Of a stretch of 33,242 nucleotides of DNA, positions 22,925 through 30,528 are shown piece after piece (position 1 is the stretch's first letter; the number at the start of each line of letters is the position of its first letter). Source of the stretch: JBJKPP01 sp046706145 (GTDB lineage Bacteria; Bacteroidota; Ignavibacteria; Ignavibacteriales; Ignavibacteriaceae). The position numbers and the translations under genes were made by a program. A model generated the notes under the pieces. That model was not told where the DNA came from. It saw only the letters and a list, made by a program, of their open reading frames with translations, and searched no databases. The DNA lies in assembly GCA_046706145.1 (NCBI GenBank), contig JBJKPP010000265.1, positions 1 through 33,242 on the forward strand, written 5' to 3'.

Positions 22925-23599
22925 ATGAATGAAACAAAATTTAAAATTTTCGCCTTTATTTTTCTTATAGCTCTATTTTTTATAATATTTATAATTCATC
23001 AGTTAACTCCTGACAAATATAATAATAACAACGAAAATGAGATTAAAAAAGAAAGTATGATTGATACGATTACTTCCACTTCACCTGTGAATGTTCAACC
23101 TAAAGATAAAACTTATGTAGTATCAAAAGATGTAACTAAAGATGTAAGGAAAATACTTTCATTGGAGTGGGATAAATATAGCAGTTTAGGCAACGATAAA
23201 TTAATCAATGCTGTCATAGATAGTGATATACTATACGTTTATCTTGAAAAAAATCCTGTGGACGATTTGGCATCAAAATTATATTCTTTAGATGAAGAAA
23301 AGCAATCTTTTTATCAAATAGGGAAACCTTTTCTTTTTTCTGTTCAAAGAATATATCGCAAATTTCCATATTTAAAAAATTATAAAATGTATATTGTGCA
23401 TTATGAAGATATTATAGACAATTATGGTAACAAAACTGGAAGCGAAGCTAAAATGGATGCTTATATGAGTATGCTTCCTCAAACTGCGAAAAAGGTAAAT
23501 TGGGATTATGTAAAAGAAAAATTTTATCCTTCAATATTTTACAATACTGATGACTATGAAAGAATTAAAAATATGTTAGATGACTTTTATTATAAATAA
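22925..23599 (+). CDS. Unknown single-pass membrane protein
   Basis: A 224-residue protein. Residues 7-26 form one very hydrophobic N-terminal helix (IFAFIFLIALFFIIFIIHQL), followed by an Asn/Glu-rich linker with no lipobox, so it is a membrane anchor or uncleaved signal with the body probably outside the cytoplasm. The rest is mixed: VTKDVRKILSLEWDKYSSLG, then DSDILYVYLEKNPVDDLASK, and MDAYMSMLPQTAKKVNWDYV (near 180-200). No known domain is recognised. A GGGGAATAAAATTT sequence precedes the ATG. The next small membrane gene starts 37 bases later, so the two probably form an operon. Confidence 0.65.
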   Translation: MNETKFKIFAFIFLIALFFIIFIIHQLTPDKYNNNNENEIKKESMIDTITSTSPVNVQPKDKTYVVSKDVTKDVRKILSLEWDKYSSLGNDKLINAVIDSDILYVYLEKNPVDDLASKLYSLDEEKQSFYQIGKPFLFSVQRIYRKFPYLKNYKMYIVHYEDIIDNYGNKTGSEAKMDAYMSMLPQTAKKVNWDYVKEKFYPSIFYNTDDYERIKNMLDDFYYK

Positions 23600-23636
23600 T
23601 TTAATGTGAATTAAATCCATCTAAAAAGGTAAATGA

Positions 23637-23876
23637 ATGAATGTTCAAATAATATTAAATATTGTTGGTTTATCTTTTAACATAATCGGAGCAAGTTCAA
23701 TATGGAGATTTGGTCTCCCGCCTAATATAGATAGAGAGGGTCGTACACATTTAATTACGAATCAGATAGACATTAAAGAAAAAATTCTTGGTAAAAAATA
23801 TATTAAGTATTCTAAATTAGGAATGCTTTTATTAATTCTTGGTTTTGTTTGTCAATTTTTAGCATTGTTTTTCTAA
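23637..23876 (+). CDS. Small two-helix membrane protein
   Basis: A 79-residue protein with two hydrophobic segments, VQIILNIVGLSFNIIGASSI (3-22) and LGMLLLILGFVCQFLALFF (61-79), joined by a polar loop of about 38 residues. The first resembles the N-terminal helix of small membrane proteins with a GASSI kink followed by WRFGLPP. This kind of two-TM protein is common as a hypothetical in bacterial genomes. It follows the 224-residue membrane protein by 37 bases. AAAGGTAAATGA lies just before the ATG. Function unknown. Confidence 0.6.
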   Translation: MNVQIILNIVGLSFNIIGASSIWRFGLPPNIDREGRTHLITNQIDIKEKILGKKYIKYSKLGMLLLILGFVCQFLALFF

Positions 23877-23960
23877 TCATATAAAACGCATATAATTTTT
23901 TAAATGACTAAACAAAATGTAGAACTTTCTACTATTTACAAAGCAAGCGTTTAGAAAAAT

Positions 23961-23977
23961 GTTACCTTTGTGTTACC
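23961..23977 (+). repeat. Candidate right-end attachment motif
   Basis: GTTACCTTTGTGTTACC holds two GTTACC units 11 bases apart. It matches GTTACTATCTTGTTACC at 15830-15846 in 13 of 17 positions. Its first 10 bases (GTTACCTTTG) also occur at 14972-14981, just before the broken higB. It lies between the last accessory gene and the chromosomal CoA-transferase gene, where an attR would be expected. Confidence 0.35.
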
Positions 23978-24022
23978 GTAAAATTCATAACTTCATATAT
24001 ACTAATAGCTTAAAGAGGACTA

Positions 24023-24037
24023 ATTTAATTAATAAGT
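24023..24037 (+). repeat. Copy 2 of a 15-base direct repeat
   Basis: ATTTAATTAATAAGT, identical to 21992-22006. It ends 8 bases before the stop codon of the leftward CoA-transferase gene, at the edge of the accessory region. Confidence 0.5.
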
Positions 24038-24045
24038 AAAATGTG

Positions 24046-25338
24046 CTACCTGCATCTCGGATCTATATGTCCATTGAATCTTTCATATACAGCTTGCTCA
24101 AGACTTTCTCTATGGTCCGGGTGAGCAATAGTAATTAATAATTTAGCACGCTCTTTTAGAGATTTTCCATACAAATCTACTCTTCCGTATTCCGTAACTA
24201 TGTGATGAACGTTTGCTCTTGTTGTTACAACTCCGGCGCCTTGTTTTAAGAAAGGAACTATCTTGCTTTCACCTTTTGCTGTAACAGATGACATTGCTAT
24301 TATAGGTTTTCCTCCATCGGAATATGATGCACCGCGCATAAAATCTATTTGTCCGCCGACACCTGAGAAATGTCTTGTCCCGATTGAGTCGGCACAAACC
24401 TGTCCTGTAATATCAATTTCGATTGCGCTATTAATTGAAGTGACTTTCGGATTTTGTCTAATATTATGAACATCATTTACGTAGGCAACATCAAGCATTT
24501 CTATTAATGGGTAATCAAGAAAATCATATAATTTCTTTGTTCCCATCACAAATGTCGCTATTATTTTTCCCCTATTAATTCTTTTATCTTCTCCGGTAAC
24601 TGCTCCATTTTCAATTAATGGAATAACCCCGTCGGAAAACATTTCGGTATGAATTCCCAACCTTTTATGATCAGATAATGCAGCCAAAGCTGCATTTGGA
24701 ATTCCGCCAATACCCATCTGTAAAGTAGCTCCATCTTCAACAATTTCGGCTATATAATTGCCTATTTTTTGTTCAACTTCTGAGATAGCAGGTGAACCAG
24801 TTTCATAAATTGGAGAGTCATGTTCGACCAAGATGTCGAAATTGCTTATATGGAGCAGCCCATCTCCAATAGTTCTCGGCATCTGGGGATTTACTTGAGC
24901 GATAACTACCTTTGCTGTTTCTACTGCAGAGAGGGTTGCGTCAATAGAAACCCCGAGTGAACAGAAACCATATTTATCAGGCGGAGACACTTGAACAAGC
25001 GCAACATCAATGGGTAAAATATTTTTTCTAAATAACCTTGGTGTTTCGCTCAAAAATATCGGAATATAATCAGCAAACCCTTCTTGTGTTGCTTTTCTGG
25101 CGTTTTGTCCAACAAAAAGAGAATGCAAACAAAAAATCCCTTCGTATTCAGGTTTTACGTAGGGAGCTTCACCTTCAGTATGAAGGTGCATTATCTCGAT
25201 TCCTTTTAATTCTTTATAACGGTTAACCATTGCCTCTATGAGTACTTTGGGTGCGGCAGCAACGCTGTGTATAAATACTCGGTCACCAGATTTAATAACT
25301 TTTACTGCTTCTTCTGCGGTTGTGTAATTTGATTTCAT
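24046..25338 (-). CDS. Acetyl-CoA hydrolase / CoA-transferase family (4-hydroxybutyrate CoA-transferase-like)
   Basis: A 430-residue class I CoA-transferase relative, full length for the Cat1/AbfT/Ach1 family. The N-terminal half has VKSGDRVFIHS-type opening (VIKSGDRVFIHSVAAAPKVL), LSETPRLFRK and the VQVSPPDKYGFCSLG core. The C-terminal half has the CoA-binding TLQMGIGGIPNAAL, the catalytic glutamate E232 in HTEMFSDGVI, the GVGGQIDFMRGA motif, and VVTTRANVHHIVTEYG. The reaction is CoA transfer between acyl-CoA and a carboxylate, often acetate or 4-hydroxybutyrate; the exact substrates cannot be told from sequence. It fits fermentative energy metabolism. No partner gene is adjacent. The start is ATG at 25338 with a weak ribosome site. 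Confidence 0.93.
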   Translation of the reverse strand: MKSNYTTAEEAVKVIKSGDRVFIHSVAAAPKVLIEAMVNRYKELKGIEIMHLHTEGEAPYVKPEYEGIFCLHSLFVGQNARKATQEGFADYIPIFLSETPRLFRKNILPIDVALVQVSPPDKYGFCSLGVSIDATLSAVETAKVVIAQVNPQMPRTIGDGLLHISNFDILVEHDSPIYETGSPAISEVEQKIGNYIAEIVEDGATLQMGIGGIPNAALAALSDHKRLGIHTEMFSDGVIPLIENGAVTGEDKRINRGKIIATFVMGTKKLYDFLDYPLIEMLDVAYVNDVHNIRQNPKVTSINSAIEIDITGQVCADSIGTRHFSGVGGQIDFMRGASYSDGGKPIIAMSSVTAKGESKIVPFLKQGAGVVTTRANVHHIVTEYGRVDLYGKSLKERAKLLITIAHPDHRESLEQAVYERFNGHIDPRCR

Positions 25339-25414
25339 TTTTCTATAATTAAATTTATTCTTGATTATTAGGTTTACTCAAATTTAATAATGGAGACTAC
25401 TGAAAAATTCTGGT

Positions 25415-25490
25415 TTGTCATTTCGAAGGAGCGGAGTGACTGAGAAATCTCTATAAAAATTGGGATTTCTCCCTTCGGTCGAAATGACAA
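25415..25490. repeat. REP-like palindromic repeat element
   Basis: Perfect outer arms TTGTCATTTCGA (25415-25426) and TCGAAATGACAA (25479-25490) enclose a second perfect pair, GAGAAATC (25442-25449) and GATTTCTC (25464-25471). From memory this matches a dispersed intergenic repeat with TGTCATTTCGA...GAGAAATC...GATTTCTC...TCGAAATGACA that is common in Bacteroidota-type genomes, resembling REP/RAYT-mobilised elements. Weaker outer symmetry (GAGACT at 25393 and AGTCTC at 25516) may extend it. No transposase is nearby. Confidence 0.8.
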
Positions 25491-26047
25491 TTCTGATATG
25501 TTTATAATTTTTAGAAGTCTCTAATAAATATTTTTGTCTTCCTATGTAAATTTATGAAAACATAGAGTTTATTTCTGCAATTATCAGTAATTAAGCTTTC
25601 AGTAAATCCAGGATATTTTTGCTAAAAGCAAAAATAAATTACTTATTAAAAACATATTTTATGCCGTCAAAAATAATTTGTCTATTTAACGTTTTTGGAA
25701 AGAACAAAGTTAATTTCTTTATTTATTTTTCCCATTTTTGAGAACGTTAGCCAGAGAAATTTAGAAAATAGGAAACGGAGGAACTCTGTAAAGCTATCTG
25801 AGTAAATTCTGTCAATAATCTAACTTTGTTTTTTTTAAACCTTGTGCATTATCTTGAAGAAATTAATTACAAACAGATTATGAACGGTTATTTGTCCATC
25901 TGCTCAAATCAGTTTGCACTTTGATATTTCTTGAGTTAATGTTTGTATCATTATGCAGTTTATGGAGCATATTTAGAACTATTATTAAATTAAAGTGATT
26001 TATATGCACTTTCTTGGTTTCAATTACTCAGGTTTTTCATTAATTTT

Positions 26048-26061
26048 GAAATAATTATTCT
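26048..26061 (+). promoter_or_regulatory. Candidate ARG box upstream of argR
   Basis: GAAATAATTATTCT matches 11 of 14 positions of an ideal TGAATAATTATTCA half-palindromic ARG box, including a perfect central AATAATTATT. It sits about 30 bases before the argR start, where ArgR autoregulation is usual. AT-rich palindromes can arise by chance, so this is tentative. Confidence 0.4.
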
Positions 26062-26091
26062 CAACCAATAACTTTAAGGATCCACCCCAAA

Positions 26092-26550
26092 ATGTCTGTT
26101 AAACTAAGCCGTCAAAATAGGATAAAAGAATTGCTTAATGACAATTTTATTTCTAATCAGGAGGAGTTAAGCAATCTGCTCAAACAAGAGAATATTTTGG
26201 TTACTCAGGCTACATTAAGTCGTGATTTTGCAGAATTAGGCGTTGTCAGGACTAATACCGAAAGAGGAATTAGGTACGTTCTTGATTCTAACGAATCCGG
26301 TAAACAAATAGCAAAGTTGATTGGTTTTGAAATTTTAAGTATCGATAATAACGAAAGCTTGGTTATAGTTAGAACTTTGGCAGGCCGGGCGCCTGGAGTT
26401 GCTCATTACATAGACAGATTAAATAGGGAAGAAATATTAGGAACGGTTGGCGGCGTTGATACTGTCATAGTTATTCCAAACAAGCATAAGAATATACCTG
26501 TAATTGTTGATTTAATTAAAGTTATGATGTCAGATTTACCTACCAAATAA
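26092..26550 (+). CDS. argR: Arginine repressor
   Basis: A 152-residue transcription regulator, the usual ArgR/AhrC length. The N-terminal winged helix spans about 1-70 (RQNRIKELLNDNFISNQEEL, then VTQATLSRDFAELGVVR). The C-terminal oligomerisation and arginine-binding domain contains GRAPGVAHYIDRLNREEILG and TVGGVDTVIVIP, where the GxxGxxxxxID-like and GTxGGxDT patterns are the family hallmarks and the Asp residues bind arginine. It forms hexamers that repress arginine biosynthesis genes when arginine is plentiful. AAGGA precedes the ATG by 11 bases. No arginine genes lie in the window, so its targets must be elsewhere. Confidence 0.95.
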   Translation: MSVKLSRQNRIKELLNDNFISNQEELSNLLKQENILVTQATLSRDFAELGVVRTNTERGIRYVLDSNESGKQIAKLIGFEILSIDNNESLVIVRTLAGRAPGVAHYIDRLNREEILGTVGGVDTVIVIPNKHKNIPVIVDLIKVMMSDLPTK

Positions 26551-26807
26551 TTATCTCCATTTTGCACTTCCCAGGATCAGAAGTGATGTGGTTCAGACCT
26601 TTCCACACGGTAATTCCATATCTTAGGTATAGTATTTCAATTTTTCCTATTTTAAATTAATTAGATATTAAGATTTAATTAGGAAATACAAAAGATTGGG
26701 ACGGAAATAGTTTGACTCCCAGAAAAGCAGTTGCATGCCTTATGTGTTTACCTTCATTTATCTAAAGGTTTTGAAACTTAAATATGCTTTGTTATTATCA
26801 GTCACGG

Positions 26808-26822
26808 CGAGGCCTTGCCTCG
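26808..26822 (+). promoter_or_regulatory. GC-rich hairpin just before the aminopeptidase ribosome site
   Basis: CGAGGC-CTT-GCCTCG is a perfect 6-base-pair stem with a 3-base loop, standing out in AT-rich DNA. It ends 4 bases before AAAGGAG, so it could modulate translation of the peptidase or be a remnant of a short palindromic repeat. Confidence 0.5.
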
Positions 26823-26840
26823 ACGGAAAGGAGATATGAA

Positions 26841-29285
26841 ATGCTAAAAAGGATTATCCTTTCGTCAGCATTTTGCGCCATGTTGTTTTCTATCAGTGTT
26901 TTTCCGGAAAATAAAAACCTGGATACTCTCGACTTATCCACTAGAAATTATGACCAGCAGAATGTGCAGCTAAATCTCAAGTTTAGTTTTGATAAAAAGG
27001 AAGTTTTCGGTGTAGAGCATTTCACATTTTATCCATTGATGAATGGATTTCAAAAATTAGTTCTTCATTCAAAAACCACAAAAGTATCCGAAGTTACTAT
27101 GGACGGAAAGAAATTAAACTTTACCGAAGATGGAACTTATTTGAATGTATATTTAGATAAGAAATATGGTATCGGTGACAAAATAACCATAATTATAAAA
27201 TATACTGCTGATCCTACTGCCGGTATGTTTTTCTTCGAACCAACAAAAGAAATTCCTCAAATTCCTTATGAAATTTGGACGCAAGGGGAAGATACGTTAA
27301 ATAGATATTGGTATCCTGCTTATGATCTTCCGGATGACAAATTAACATCTGAAATAATCGCGACGGTGCCGGACACATTAGAAGCAATATCAAATGGCGT
27401 TCTACAATCTGTTACAGAAAATCCACAGGACAATACAAAAACATACGACTGGAAAATGGACCAGCCGCATTCCAACTATCTTACAACTTTGATAGTTGGA
27501 GATTATCAAACTATAAAGGAAGATGTGAGAGGAATTGAACTGGATTATAATGTTCCTAAAAATTGGGCTGATAAGGTGGATTATTTTTATGGTAATAGTG
27601 GTGATATGATAAATTTTTATTCAGATTATTTAATTCCTTATCCTTATGAAAGATATGCACAAACGACTGTACAAGATTTTTCCTGGGGTGGTATGGAAAA
27701 TGTAACTTCAACTACATTAAACAGAAGATTGCTGCACGACCAAAGTGCAGAACCAAATTATAATTCGGAAGGTCTCATTGCTCATGAAATGGCGCATGAG
27801 TGGTTTGGCGATTATGTTACATGCAAAGCTTTTAATCAAATTTGGCTTAATGAAAGTTTTGCAACATATATGACTGACCTATGGATTGAACATAAATATG
27901 GTGAAAATCAGTTTAGATATCGCCGCTACAAAGAGAATCAGACCTACTTCAATGTTGAATTAAAAGCTGAACCTCTTGATTCGTTAGAAGTTGATACATC
28001 TAGTGGAGTTCCTTGCGAACTACAGGGTGATAAGGCATACGAAAAGGGTGCCGCAGTTTTAAATCTATTGAGATTTTATTTGGGTGACGAAGCTTTCGAA
28101 AACGGTCTGAGGCATTATCTGAATGAATATAAAAATAAAGCTGTAACAACGGCCAATTTTGAAAGTGCAATGTCCCAAAGCACCGGAAGAAACTTAACTC
28201 AATTCTTTAATGAATGGGTTTACGGTGGAGGATTCCCGGTGTTTAATATTGAGTATCATTGGGATGAACCAACCAAAAGTTTATTGTTAACTGTAAGACA
28301 AGTTCAAAAATTTCTTCCTGCAGTTAAGTTATTTCATACTCCTCTTTTGGTGGAAATTACAAGTCGGTCAGGTACTAGTCTTGATACAATTGATATTAAT
28401 AAAAAACTCCAGCATTTCAGCCTTCTTTGCGATAGCAAACCATACATGGTCCGGTTCAATAAATATGATTGGGTTCTGTGCAAAGTTAATATTGAAAAAC
28501 CGTTTGATCAATGGGTATATCAGTTACTGTACGATGATGATGTGGTCGGGAGAATTACCGCTGCTCAGCAACTTGCTAATTTTGGGCTAAAGTCGATCCC
28601 ATACTTAAAAGAAGCTTTGATACGAGATAAATTCTATGGTGTTAGAATCCAAATTGTTAAGAGTCTGAAACAAATAGGAGGTGGGGATGTTCTTCAACCT
28701 CTGAAATTGGCTGCTAATGATTTTGATGGTAGAGTTAGAGTAGCCGCAATAAATGCACTTTCAATTTTTAATGCGAGTGAGGTTTCCCAATTATTACTAG
28801 ATAAAATAAAAAATGAAAAAAATGTATATGTTGTTGGAGCAGCATATTCTACAATTGGTGCTGTGAAAATGGATAGTGCGTTCAGCATTTTGGAAGCAGG
28901 GTTAGATCGCGGTTCTCATCGTAATATTATACGCCGCGGGATTTTCGATGGTTTCAAATATCTTGATGATCCACGTGTTTTACCTCTTGCAAAAAAATAC
29001 ATTCAGTATAAATATAGTTATGGCGGAATGCATTTATTGGATACAACAGCGCTAAATTGTGCAATGCTCTTTTCCAAAACACACCGGAAAGAGGTGATCG
29101 ATATAGTAACGTCCGCTTTGTTGAATCCGTATTTTAGGACAAGAAATTATGCTGCGGATTTGCTGGTAAAGTTAGATGCTTCGGATAAAGTTCCTCTTTT
29201 AAAGGAAGTTTTATCAAAAGAAAGAAGACTGAATGTTACAACTACTTTGGAAAGTGCCATTAAACAACTGCAGAAGGTTGATTGA
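26841..29285 (+). CDS. Secreted M1-family aminopeptidase with HEAT-like C-terminus
   Basis: An 814-residue zinc aminopeptidase. The ATG at 26841 is chosen because AAAGGAG (26827-26833) precedes it and it begins a signal peptide (MLKRIILSSAFCAMLFSISV). A longer in-frame start at 26784 would add 19 polar residues before the signal. The catalytic domain has the exopeptidase motif GGMEN (283-287), the zinc motif HEMAH (315-319), and the third ligand E338 in WLNESFATYM, at the expected 18-residue spacing. After about residue 555, helical repeats of HEAT type appear (VVGRITAAQQLANFGLKSIP, RVRVAAINALSIF, VYVVGAAYSTIGAV). It removes N-terminal residues from peptides outside the cytoplasm, fitting the neighbouring PepF and a protein-degrading lifestyle. 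Confidence 0.93.
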   Translation: MLKRIILSSAFCAMLFSISVFPENKNLDTLDLSTRNYDQQNVQLNLKFSFDKKEVFGVEHFTFYPLMNGFQKLVLHSKTTKVSEVTMDGKKLNFTEDGTYLNVYLDKKYGIGDKITIIIKYTADPTAGMFFFEPTKEIPQIPYEIWTQGEDTLNRYWYPAYDLPDDKLTSEIIATVPDTLEAISNGVLQSVTENPQDNTKTYDWKMDQPHSNYLTTLIVGDYQTIKEDVRGIELDYNVPKNWADKVDYFYGNSGDMINFYSDYLIPYPYERYAQTTVQDFSWGGMENVTSTTLNRRLLHDQSAEPNYNSEGLIAHEMAHEWFGDYVTCKAFNQIWLNESFATYMTDLWIEHKYGENQFRYRRYKENQTYFNVELKAEPLDSLEVDTSSGVPCELQGDKAYEKGAAVLNLLRFYLGDEAFENGLRHYLNEYKNKAVTTANFESAMSQSTGRNLTQFFNEWVYGGGFPVFNIEYHWDEPTKSLLLTVRQVQKFLPAVKLFHTPLLVEITSRSGTSLDTIDINKKLQHFSLLCDSKPYMVRFNKYDWVLCKVNIEKPFDQWVYQLLYDDDVVGRITAAQQLANFGLKSIPYLKEALIRDKFYGVRIQIVKSLKQIGGGDVLQPLKLAANDFDGRVRVAAINALSIFNASEVSQLLLDKIKNEKNVYVVGAAYSTIGAVKMDSAFSILEAGLDRGSHRNIIRRGIFDGFKYLDDPRVLPLAKKYIQYKYSYGGMHLLDTTALNCAMLFSKTHRKEVIDIVTSALLNPYFRTRNYAADLLVKLDASDKVPLLKEVLSKERRLNVTTTLESAIKQLQKVD

Positions 29286-29413
29286 AAATATTGGTTATAA
29301 TTAGTTCGATAATAGTCGAAAATGATACATTATATTTAATTTTTTATTAATAGTTTTTCTCTTTAAATTAGCCCGAAAGAAGTATATTTTTGTAAAAAAA
29401 TAGTGAGAAAAAT

Positions 29414-30493
29414 ATGAGAAAAATCTTTATAGTTTTTTCTATTATATCTTCTGCATGTTTATTGTATTCTCAGACCGCATCAGATTATTTTCCTGCTAAC
29501 ACGGGATTCAAATGGTATTATAAAAACATTCCTCTTGATTCATTAAACCATGAAGTTGATTCCGCTGCAACTATAGAAATCGACTCTTTTGCCACTACAA
29601 CGAGTTACAAAGGAAAAAGTGCGGATTTAATTTTAGGCAAGCAGGGATTACTGAATACTATTTTATATCAACCTTATATTGATTCAGGGTATGTTAGTTT
29701 CGACGGAAGCAACGCATATACTTATTTCAAGGGAATTAATTTTGTAATTCCAGGCACAAGCCAAAATGTCATAGGAAAGAAATTATCTAACTTAACCACA
29801 CAAGGTTTAGTTGACTGGCAATTATTATATCAATTTGGTGCATCAGTAAGCACCCCTTACCAGATTTTCTCCGTAGATACAACACTAAATTTAAATTCTA
29901 CCAATTATAATTTCCGAATTGTTGGAACTGGTATAAGATTAGGAAATGAAAATATAACAACACAGGCTAGTAACTATGATGCCGAAAAATTCCTAATAAA
30001 TACTGATATCCAAATATTCTTTATTACTCAATATGTTTCCATTTTGACAATTAGTGATACTACATGGATAGCACCGGGAAATTGGATTGTGAAAAGCGTT
30101 GTTCCCTCAGTGTCTGTTAGTGGATTACCAGGACTTCCTTCATTTTACGTTCCTGGTAATAAAAGCTCAGCAATAAGTCCTATAGTAACAGGAGTTAGTA
30201 AGAAACAAAATCTAATAACTGATTTTCATTTATACCAGAATTATCCAAATCCTTTCAATCCCAGCACAATTATAAAATATAGTTTACCTGAAGCATCAAA
30301 TGTAAAACTTGTAGTATATAATATTTTGGGAAGAGAGATTGCAACTTTAGTTAATGAGTTCCAAAATTCAGGAACGCATGCCATTGTGTTTAATCCCTCC
30401 CGGATAGACGGTGGCTTATCATCGGGTATTTATTTTTATAGGATAGAAGCTAAAAATTGGTTTGCAGTTAAAAAATTAGTTTACTTAAAATAG
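29414..30493 (+). CDS. Secreted protein with type IX secretion C-terminal sorting domain
   Basis: A 359-residue exported protein. Residues 1-20 are a signal peptide (IFIVFSIISSACLLYSQ). The middle (20-265) is beta-rich and not recognised; it opens SDYFPANTGFKWYYKNIPLD, a start often seen in cell-surface proteins of this lineage. The end is a type A sorting domain: FHLYQNYPNPFNPSTIIKYS, then VVYNILGREIATLVN, then SGIYFYRIEA and the terminal basic KKLVYLK. In type IX secretion this domain guides export through the outer membrane and is then removed or anchored. YPNPFNPST is characteristic of Ignavibacteria and relatives, the strongest taxonomic clue in the window. Cargo function unknown. Confidence 0.9.
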   Translation: MRKIFIVFSIISSACLLYSQTASDYFPANTGFKWYYKNIPLDSLNHEVDSAATIEIDSFATTTSYKGKSADLILGKQGLLNTILYQPYIDSGYVSFDGSNAYTYFKGINFVIPGTSQNVIGKKLSNLTTQGLVDWQLLYQFGASVSTPYQIFSVDTTLNLNSTNYNFRIVGTGIRLGNENITTQASNYDAEKFLINTDIQIFFITQYVSILTISDTTWIAPGNWIVKSVVPSVSVSGLPGLPSFYVPGNKSSAISPIVTGVSKKQNLITDFHLYQNYPNPFNPSTIIKYSLPEASNVKLVVYNILGREIATLVNEFQNSGTHAIVFNPSRIDGGLSSGIYFYRIEAKNWFAVKKLVYLK

Positions 30494-30528
30494 GAAATTG
30501 TTCTTTAAGAATATTTTAGTGGGAAATA

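Larger units (their letters stand above)
25339..26091. other. Long spacer with a REP-like element and the argR leader
   Basis: 753 bases with no supported gene between the leftward CoA-transferase gene and rightward argR. It carries the REP-like palindrome (25415-25490), an AT hairpin TATTTTTGC-TAAAA-GCAAAAATA (25614-25636), an inverted repeat AAAGTG/CACTTT (25992-26012), and a candidate ARG box before argR. The stretch 25640-25990 shows nothing else I can interpret. Confidence 0.5.

Noticed and set aside
25614..25636. AT hairpin TATTTTTGC/GCAAAAATA as a terminator
   Set aside because: The stem holds almost no GC and lies far (over 270 bases) from the nearest gene end, which is a start rather than a stop on that side.
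26784..26840. Upstream in-frame start for the M1 aminopeptidase
   Set aside because: It would put 19 polar residues and the GC hairpin ahead of the signal peptide, and the good ribosome site lies after it.
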